Shown in pieces: positions 7,393 through 12,242 of a DNA stretch of 12,242 nt. A program made the position numbers and the translations under genes. Position 1 is the stretch's first letter. Each line of letters starts with the position of its first letter. The DNA is from JAQSWP01 sp050185515 (GTDB taxonomy: Bacteria > Pseudomonadota > Alphaproteobacteria > Reyranellales > JAQSWP01), in assembly GCA_050185515.1 (NCBI GenBank), contig JBFWZG010000113.1:1-12242 (forward strand), read 5' to 3'. The notes under the pieces are model-generated. The model saw only the letters and a list, made by a program, of their open reading frames with translations. It had not been told where the DNA came from and did no database searches.

Positions 7393-8256
7393 TCAGGCCG
7401 GCGTCGGGCCGCGCGGAACGTCGCCGTCGATCTGCACGCGCCGCATGCGGCGCTGCTCGCGGTAGTCGTTCGGCGCGTAGTGCTGGGTGCAGCGATTGTC
7501 CCAGATCGCGACGCTGCCGGGCTGCCACTTGAAGCGAACCTGCAGCTCGGGAAGCTGCACGTGGTCGAACAGCATGTTCAGGATATGCCGGCTTTCGACG
7601 TCGGGGACTCCGACGATCGAGCGCGTGTAGCTCGAATTGACGTACAGCGCCTTGCGGCCGGTGACCGGATGCACCCGCACCACCGGATGCTTCGATGGCG
7701 GCGGCACTTCCGCCGCCTCCTTATTGAGGAAGGCAGTGCCGGCGAAGCGACGCACGACGTCCGAATTGTCGTGCAACGCCCACAGCCCGTCGAGATAGTT
7801 GCGCATGCCTTCGGACAGCGTCTCGTACGCCATGTACATGCTGGCGAACAGCGTGTCGCCGCCGAAGCTCGGCGTCTTCTCGCAATAGAGCACCGCGCCC
7901 ATGGGCGGCGCCGTGAAATCGGTATTGTCGGTGTGCCACTTGCCGCCGACGTTGATGGTGCTGCCGTCGGTCTGGATCAGCGACGCATAGTCCTGCCCGT
8001 CATACTTCGGCAGCTTCTTCGAATAGGTCGGCGTGCCGAACCGCGTCGCCAGCGCCAGCTGCTGTTCCATTGTCATCTGCTGGTCGCGGAAGAAAATCAC
8101 CTGGTACTTCATCAGCGCGTCGTGAATGGCCTCGAAAGTCGCATCGTCAATCGGCGCGCCAAGATCGACCCCACTGACTTCGCCACCCAGCGCCAGGGCC
8201 AGCGGCTTCACCTTGATCGGGGATTCGACTTCGTTCGAGACGGCTCGAAGGCTCAT
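7393..8256 (-). CDS. TauD/TfdA family 2-oxoglutarate-dependent dioxygenase
   Basis: The 287-residue cytoplasmic enzyme has the complete facial triad of the family: WHTDNTD with His108 and Asp110, and distal His259 in WDNRCTQHYAPNDY (252-265). Arg270, 11 residues after the distal His as in TauD, should bind the 2-oxoglutarate carboxylate. Members use Fe(II), O2 and 2-oxoglutarate to hydroxylate a substrate, often releasing sulfite, a phenol or an aldehyde. Where TauD has its taurine-binding His after RFG, this protein has RFGTPTYSKK (72-81), so taurine is not a safe guess; the substrate is unknown. The start ATG at 8256 has GAGGAAA about 7 nt upstream. It is divergent from the prpD-like operon across 132 bp, so both units may share a regulator and a pathway. 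Its stop is 4 nt from that of the convergent hisG. Confidence 0.93.
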   Translation of the reverse strand: MSLRAVSNEVESPIKVKPLALALGGEVSGVDLGAPIDDATFEAIHDALMKYQVIFFRDQQMTMEQQLALATRFGTPTYSKKLPKYDGQDYASLIQTDGSTINVGGKWHTDNTDFTAPPMGAVLYCEKTPSFGGDTLFASMYMAYETLSEGMRNYLDGLWALHDNSDVVRRFAGTAFLNKEAAEVPPPSKHPVVRVHPVTGRKALYVNSSYTRSIVGVPDVESRHILNMLFDHVQLPELQVRFKWQPGSVAIWDNRCTQHYAPNDYREQRRMRRVQIDGDVPRGPTPA

Positions 8257-8280
8257 GGCAGTTTCCTCGTGCGGTGCAAT

Positions 8281-8345
8281 TTTTTACGAATGTTACACTA
8301 TTTGTACCCAAACGGCGGAAAATTGATACTGTAATGTATCGAAAT
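8281..8345. promoter_or_regulatory. A+T-rich divergent control region with inverted repeats
   Basis: This part of the 132-bp gap between the two divergent starts is far richer in A+T than the rest of the window. GATAC-TGTAAT-GTATC (8325-8340) is a perfect 5-bp inverted repeat. TACGAA (8285-8290) and TTTGTA (8301-8306) form a second, imperfect one (five of six pairs). A possible rightward promoter is TTGTAC (8302-8307), a 17-bp spacer and GATACT (8325-8330); its -10 lies in the perfect repeat, as expected of a repressor site. No clear leftward promoter could be assigned. No regulator gene is visible in the window. Confidence 0.45.
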
Positions 8346-8388
8346 CACGGTGGGAGAGCGCCCAAAGGCGCCGGCAGGAGAGGGAACA

Positions 8389-9774
8389 ATGGCATCGCTC
8401 AGCATAACGGAAACCGTCGGCGTCAGGCTCGCCGCCCACATGGCCCGCACCACGCTGGCTGACATTCCGGCGACTGCCGTGGCGGCGGCACGTCAGGTCA
8501 TGCTCGACACCATCGCCGTCGCCTGGGCGGCGACGGATCTGCCCGGCTCCAGACCATTGCGCGATCTGGCCGTGCGCGAGGGCGGGGCGGGCGACGCCAC
8601 GCTGTTCGCCTATGGCGAACGCGTGCCGGCTCCCGCTGCCGCGCTGGTCAACGGAACCTATGCCGCCGCCCTCGACTACGACTGCCTGCACGAAGCGTCG
8701 GTCATGCATTGCGATGCGGTGATCCTTCCGGTGGCGCTGGCCATGGCGGAGCGGGAGGGGGCCAGCGGCGAGGAATTCCTGTGCGCCTTGACGCTGGGCA
8801 ACGATCTCGCCTGCCGTCTCGGCCTGTCGCATCGCGAGAACCCGCCCGGCTGGTTCGCCTCCTCGGTCTATGGCTGCATTGCGGCTGCGGCCGTGGCAGC
8901 GAAACTGCTCAAACTCGATGCCCGCGGCATTCGCAATGCCATGGGCATCGCCTTCAGCAACGCTGGCGGCACGCGCCAGCCGATCGCCGAGCGCAGTTTC
9001 ACCAAGCGCATGCAAACCGCCTTCGCGGCGCAGACCGGCGTTCAGGCGGCGCTGCTGGCGCAGGCTGGCGTCAACGGGCCGGCAGCCTTTCTGGAAGGCG
9101 AGGCGGGCGTGTGGTCCCTGTACGGCAGGGGCGATGCGGACGCCGTGCTCGATGGATTGGGCGCGCAATACAAGAACGCCGAGATCAGCCTGAAGAAGTA
9201 CCCAAGCTGCGCGGGCAATCACTGCGCCATCGAGGCCGCGAGCCGCATCGTGCACCAGAACGGCCTGAAGCCGGGGGATATCAAGCATGCCCGGCTGACG
9301 GTGACTCCGTTCATCGAGAAGATCACCGGCCAGCCATTCGATCCCGGCGACGACCCCCAGGTCGATGCGCAGTTCAACCTGTTCTATTCGGTCGCCTCCG
9401 TGCTGCTGCGCGGCCATCTGAACGTCGAGGATATCCAGCCGCCGGCGATCTTCGATCCGGCCGTCCGGCCGATGATCGACCGCATCGAGATGGTCGTCGA
9501 CCGCAGCCTGAACGCCAAGCTGTCGCCGGTGGTCGTGGAAATATCCACCCAGGACGGCCGCAGTTTCCGCGAGCGCATCGCCCATCTGCCGGGGACGCCC
9601 GAGGCGCCGCTGTCGCCGCAGGAGGTCACTGACAAGTTCGACGCCTGCACGTCGCTGGGTGTTGATCCGCTCGAAGCAGATCGCGCCCGGCTGCTGGTCG
9701 ATCGCATCCGGACGCTCGAGAGCGTTCCTGACATGCGCAATTTCTTCGACGGCATCTCCCGTCGCGCCGCCTGA
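8389..9774 (+). CDS. MmgE/PrpD family protein
   Basis: The 461-residue protein belongs to the fold that includes 2-methylcitrate dehydratase, cis-aconitate decarboxylase and iminodisuccinate epimerase. The large helical domain is residues 1-265 or so, with ARQVMLDTIAVAWA (34-47), LVNGTYAAALDYDCLHEASV (86-105) and MHCDAVILPVALAMAE (106-121). In these blocks Asp97 and His107 match conserved active-site positions. The smaller domain begins near SLKKYPSCAGNHCAIEA (267-283), the equivalent of the 'KPYPSC...H.AIDA' signature, and contains DAQFNLFYSVASVLLRG (326-342). Substrates of most family members are unknown, and this one is not obviously PrpD itself because no prpB or prpC neighbours are present. 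The start ATG 8389 has AGGAG at 8376-8380 (8-nt spacing). It is the first gene of an operon with the flavoprotein 23 bp downstream. Confidence 0.93.
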   Translation: MASLSITETVGVRLAAHMARTTLADIPATAVAAARQVMLDTIAVAWAATDLPGSRPLRDLAVREGGAGDATLFAYGERVPAPAAALVNGTYAAALDYDCLHEASVMHCDAVILPVALAMAEREGASGEEFLCALTLGNDLACRLGLSHRENPPGWFASSVYGCIAAAAVAAKLLKLDARGIRNAMGIAFSNAGGTRQPIAERSFTKRMQTAFAAQTGVQAALLAQAGVNGPAAFLEGEAGVWSLYGRGDADAVLDGLGAQYKNAEISLKKYPSCAGNHCAIEAASRIVHQNGLKPGDIKHARLTVTPFIEKITGQPFDPGDDPQVDAQFNLFYSVASVLLRGHLNVEDIQPPAIFDPAVRPMIDRIEMVVDRSLNAKLSPVVVEISTQDGRSFRERIAHLPGTPEAPLSPQEVTDKFDACTSLGVDPLEADRARLLVDRIRTLESVPDMRNFFDGISRRAA

Positions 9775-9785
9775 TTTCCCAAACC

Positions 9786-9800
9786 GGAGGAAGTGTCTTG
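9786..9800 (+). promoter_or_regulatory. Ribosome binding site fixing a TTG start
   Basis: GGAGG at 9786-9790 is 7 nt from TTG 9798-9800, and no in-frame ATG or GTG lies closer. The nearby GTG at 9793 is out of frame. This supports TTG as the start of the flavoprotein gene. Confidence 0.75.
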
Positions 9801-11003
9801 GATACCATCGCGAAGCCGCAGGAGCGGCACGAAAGCTTCATCGATCCCGTCGCTGCACTGAACGCGCCGGAGATACAGGAACTGGCGCAGCTTGCCGTCA
9901 CGAAGTTCCGCGAACGCTCCCGGCACTACGAGACCGAATGCCTTATGCCGGAGGAGAACCTGAAGGAGCTCTTCGATCGCGGCTGGCTGACCGCATCCTT
10001 GTCGAAGAAATTTGGCGGCAAGGGGACCAATCTGGAGACCGACGATCCCGCCACGTATTTGCAGGCGATCCGCGTCGTGGCGCGCGGCTGCGGTTCGACG
10101 GCGCACTGCATGCAGCTCAACAACCACACCAACTGGATGCTGGAGGCGATCGCGACGGAAGACCAGAAGGAGCGGTTTCTGAAGCCGCAGTTCAAGAAGC
10201 CGCTGCTGGTCACGGGCGTCGGCAGCGAGCCGAACCGGCGCAACATGTACGTGATGACGACCAAGGCCAAGCCGCAGCCCGACGGCAGCTACATCGTCGA
10301 CGGCATCAAGAACTACGCCACCAACGCGCCGATGATGGTGGGCGGCGTGATCTTCACGTCCCTGGAGGGCGTCGAGCACTACAACGACAATCACCTGATG
10401 GTGCTGGTCGAGCCGGGTCAGGAGGGAATGGAGATCGACTGCGACTGGTATCGCCCCTTCGGCATGAGGGCGGCAATGAGCCCGCTGATCACGCTGAAGA
10501 ACGTCCGTATTCCGAAAGAGAACGTGCTCGGCAAACCCGGCGACTATCCGCGACAGCGCTGGCAGGGGAAATACCATCTTGGCTTCGCCGCCAACTATTT
10601 GGGCGTCGCGGAAGGCGTGTTCGACTGGTTCCGCGACTACATCGTGTCGAAGGGCAAGGCGAAGGATCCCATCACACTGCTGCGGGCCGGCGAGATGAAG
10701 ATCGCACTTCAGCACGCCGCCGCCACGTTCCACGACGCCATTCGCTCCTGGAAGACCGCGTCCGTCGTCGAGGCGGAACTGCTGTCGATGGGTGCGAAGT
10801 TCACGACCGCGAAGGTGGCCATGGAGGTCTGCGAGAAAGTGACCCTGAACGCCGGCTCGACGGCGCTGTTCGAGGAATTTCCTCTGGGCCGCGCCATCGC
10901 CAACGTGCAGACCCACATTCAGCACGCCGGCCACGATCGCACGGCGCAGATCGTCGGGCAGGCGGCATTGGGTCAGGATTTCGATTCGACCCTGCAGCGC
11001 TAG
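9798..11003 (+). CDS. Acyl-CoA dehydrogenase-fold flavoprotein, possibly a DszC/SfnC-like monooxygenase
   Basis: The 401-residue protein has the three-part acyl-CoA dehydrogenase layout. There is a helical N-domain (about 25-135), a beta middle domain with VTGVGSEPNRRN (138-149), IVDGIKNYATNAP (166-178) and ITLKNVRIPKENVLG (231-245), and a helical C-domain (about 255-395). Two points argue against a standard dehydrogenase. The SEPGAGSD-type flavin/substrate motif is replaced by SEPNRRN. Aligning HDRTAQI (379-385) with the YEGTAQI segment of medium-chain enzymes puts Asp380 where the catalytic Glu376 sits. The NVQTHIQHAGHD run (369-380) recalls the 'N..TH...H' stretch of DszC/SfnC-type flavin-dependent monooxygenases. 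So it may use reduced flavin and O2 rather than oxidise acyl-CoA; no flavin reductase gene is visible. TTG is the start codon. It sits between the PrpD-fold gene (23 bp) and the CoA ligase gene (26 bp) in one operon. Confidence 0.87.
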   Translation: MDTIAKPQERHESFIDPVAALNAPEIQELAQLAVTKFRERSRHYETECLMPEENLKELFDRGWLTASLSKKFGGKGTNLETDDPATYLQAIRVVARGCGSTAHCMQLNNHTNWMLEAIATEDQKERFLKPQFKKPLLVTGVGSEPNRRNMYVMTTKAKPQPDGSYIVDGIKNYATNAPMMVGGVIFTSLEGVEHYNDNHLMVLVEPGQEGMEIDCDWYRPFGMRAAMSPLITLKNVRIPKENVLGKPGDYPRQRWQGKYHLGFAANYLGVAEGVFDWFRDYIVSKGKAKDPITLLRAGEMKIALQHAAATFHDAIRSWKTASVVEAELLSMGAKFTTAKVAMEVCEKVTLNAGSTALFEEFPLGRAIANVQTHIQHAGHDRTAQIVGQAALGQDFDSTLQR

Positions 11004-11029
11004 TCTCTCATCGAGTGCGATAGCGTAGA

Positions 11030-12242
11030 ATGGCAAGCCAAGCACGGGGCGGCGCCACCGCGTCGCCCGACAACCCGTTTCTCGGCAAGAGCTATGCGAC
11101 GGGGTTGAACGATCTTGTCGCGCGCTTTGCGGAGCGCGATGCGCTGGTGTTCGAGAGCCGGCGCTGGAGCTTTCGCGACGCCAAACGGGAGATCGATTCG
11201 GTCTCGGCCCGTCTGGCGTCGCTCGGATTGCGCCAGGGCGAGAAAATCTCGCTGTGGCTGCCCAATCGGCCGGAATTCGTCTGGTTCTGGCTTGGGGCGG
11301 TCCAGGCGGGCATCGTTCCTGTGGTGTTGAACAACCGCATGAAGCTCGACGAAGCCGCCTATCAGATCGACCAGTCCGACAGTGTCGCGATCGTCGTTCC
11401 AGGTGACGGCGCCTTCCGCGACTTCCTGGCTGACGTGGGGACGCTTCGCAATGAAGGGCGGCTGCCGAAGCTGCAACACGTCGTCGTGCTCGACCACGCC
11501 GCGAAGCTGCCGACGTGCGCCGTAGACTGGTCCGATCCGGCGGAAGGCGACCTGCCGATGCCGGAGCTTGTCACCGATCCGGCGGCGCCGGGTTTCATCG
11601 TCTACAGTTCGGGCACGACCGCCCTGCCCAAGGGGGCGGTGCTGAACCAGACCGGCCTACGAAAGGCCTGGGACCATGGCGAACGCTTCGGCCAGACGAT
11701 GGACGATCGCTTCCTCATGGTGGTGCCGCTGTTCGGCATCCTGGCCAACGTGAACGGCGTGCTGACGGCATGGAGCCGAGGCTCCTGCGTCGTGCTCGAA
11801 GCCCAGTTCGAGGCCAAGAGCATCATTGAAACCATCGAGCGCGAGCGCTGCACCGTGGCGTATCTCTTTCCGGTGATGATCGAAAGGATTCTCGAACATC
11901 CCGCCTACCGGCCCGACCGCACCGCGAGCCTGCGCACCGGCATTCTGGTTGGGACCGATACGGCGGCGATGAAACGAGTGGCCGAGGATCTGCGCATGCC
12001 GGGGTATTTCACCAGCTACGGCATGACCGAGACCTCGTCGGCCTGCACCCGTTGCTACAGCACCGATCCAGTCGAGATACGCCAAAATACGCATGGGCGG
12101 CCATTGCCGGACATTGAGGTGGAAATCAGGGACGTCGAGTCCGGCGCTAAGCTGGCGCCGCGCGCCGAGGGCGAGATCTGCGTGCGCGGCTACAACATCA
12201 TGATCGAGTACTACAACAAGCCGGTCGAAACGGCGGCCGCCT
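11030..12242 (+). CDS. AMP-dependent acyl-CoA synthetase/ligase, N-terminal 404 residues (runs off window)
   Basis: A frame from ATG 11030 stays open to the last base, so the C-terminal lid domain is missing. The enzyme class activates a carboxylic acid with ATP to an acyl-adenylate and then forms its CoA thioester. Adenylation-domain landmarks are present in order: WSFRDAKREIDSVSARLASL (46-65), the phosphate loop YSSGTTALPKGAVL (192-205), VVPLFGILANVNGVL (231-245), YGMTETSSACTR (330-341) and GEICVRGYNIMIEYYNKP (381-398). The phosphate loop has Ala198 where the usual signature has Gly or Ser. It is close in layout to the many medium-chain, crotonobetaine- or aryl-CoA ligases of alphaproteobacteria, and the substrate cannot be assigned. 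Only a weak Shine-Dalgarno (GAG/GATAG) precedes the ATG. It is the third gene of the prpD-like operon, 26 bp after the flavoprotein gene, and supplies the CoA-activation step one would expect there. Confidence 0.93.
   Translation, partial: MASQARGGATASPDNPFLGKSYATGLNDLVARFAERDALVFESRRWSFRDAKREIDSVSARLASLGLRQGEKISLWLPNRPEFVWFWLGAVQAGIVPVVLNNRMKLDEAAYQIDQSDSVAIVVPGDGAFRDFLADVGTLRNEGRLPKLQHVVVLDHAAKLPTCAVDWSDPAEGDLPMPELVTDPAAPGFIVYSSGTTALPKGAVLNQTGLRKAWDHGERFGQTMDDRFLMVVPLFGILANVNGVLTAWSRGSCVVLEAQFEAKSIIETIERERCTVAYLFPVMIERILEHPAYRPDRTASLRTGILVGTDTAAMKRVAEDLRMPGYFTSYGMTETSSACTRCYSTDPVEIRQNTHGRPLPDIEVEIRDVESGAKLAPRAEGEICVRGYNIMIEYYNKPVETAAA

Noticed and set aside
7393..8256. Assigning the dioxygenase as taurine dioxygenase (tauD)
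   Set aside because: The residues after RFG that bind taurine in TauD are not conserved and no taurine transporter or sulfonate genes are adjacent.
7480..8334. A 284-codon plus-strand open frame opposite the dioxygenase gene
   Set aside because: The minus strand encodes a complete TauD/TfdA protein with the metal-binding triad; the plus-strand frame has no motif and no credible ribosome site.
8293..9585. Long minus-strand open frames opposite the PrpD-like and flavoprotein genes (also 9384-11045)
   Set aside because: No recognisable domains, atypical composition, and they cross boundaries of well-supported genes on the plus strand.
8389..9774. Assigning the MmgE/PrpD protein as 2-methylcitrate dehydratase of the propionate pathway
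   Set aside because: No prpB or prpC neighbours are present and family members act on varied substrates; only the family name is supported.

Overview
The window is G+C-rich (by eye about two thirds) and densely coded, with genes on both strands. It looks like the chromosome of an alphaproteobacterium with a large, catabolically versatile genome. The best taxonomic clues are the chain dcd - murA - DUF2948 - hisG, in which the DUF2948 protein is a family I know from alphaproteobacteria. Just upstream lies a 65-residue Arg-rich protein of a type also seen there. A Rhodospirillales- or Hyphomicrobiales-like host is plausible, but this is inference and nothing in the window fixes the genus.

Layout: (1) 1-2231, plus strand: the end of an enoyl-CoA hydratase/isomerase gene followed by a full AtuA-type (DUF1446) gene, probably the tail of an acyl-CoA catabolic operon that starts upstream. 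(2) 2228-3995, minus strand: a haloalkane dehalogenase-like alpha/beta hydrolase with complete catalytic residues, then an unrecognised 258-residue protein whose stop codon overlaps that of atuA. (3) 4069-7388, plus strand: the small Arg-rich protein and a housekeeping block of dcd (dCTP deaminase), murA, DUF2948 and a short-form hisG. A good sigma-70-like promoter sits in front of dcd. (4) 7393-8256, minus strand: a TauD/TfdA-family 2-oxoglutarate dioxygenase that meets hisG tail to tail with 4 nt between stops. (5) 8389 to the window end, plus strand and divergent from the dioxygenase: an MmgE/PrpD protein, an acyl-CoA dehydrogenase-fold flavoprotein and an acyl-CoA synthetase that runs off the window. 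An A+T-rich 132-bp region with inverted repeats separates the two divergent units.

How the genes work together: the central block is core metabolism (dUTP supply, the first committed step of peptidoglycan synthesis, the first step of histidine synthesis). Both flanks are accessory catabolism. The right-hand set (dioxygenase, PrpD-fold lyase, flavoprotein, CoA ligase) looks like an uncharacterised pathway that activates a carboxylic acid to its CoA ester and oxidises it; the substrate cannot be read from sequence.

The most notable single observations are three. MurA carries Asp in place of the usual catalytic/fosfomycin-target Cys. The dehydrogenase-like flavoprotein seems to lack the acyl-CoA dehydrogenase catalytic Glu and may be a monooxygenase. 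The right-hand divergent cluster begins abruptly after hisG, where I would expect hisD. I saw no RNA genes, CRISPR arrays, insertion sequences or phage genes. There is no gene-free stretch longer than 132 bp.
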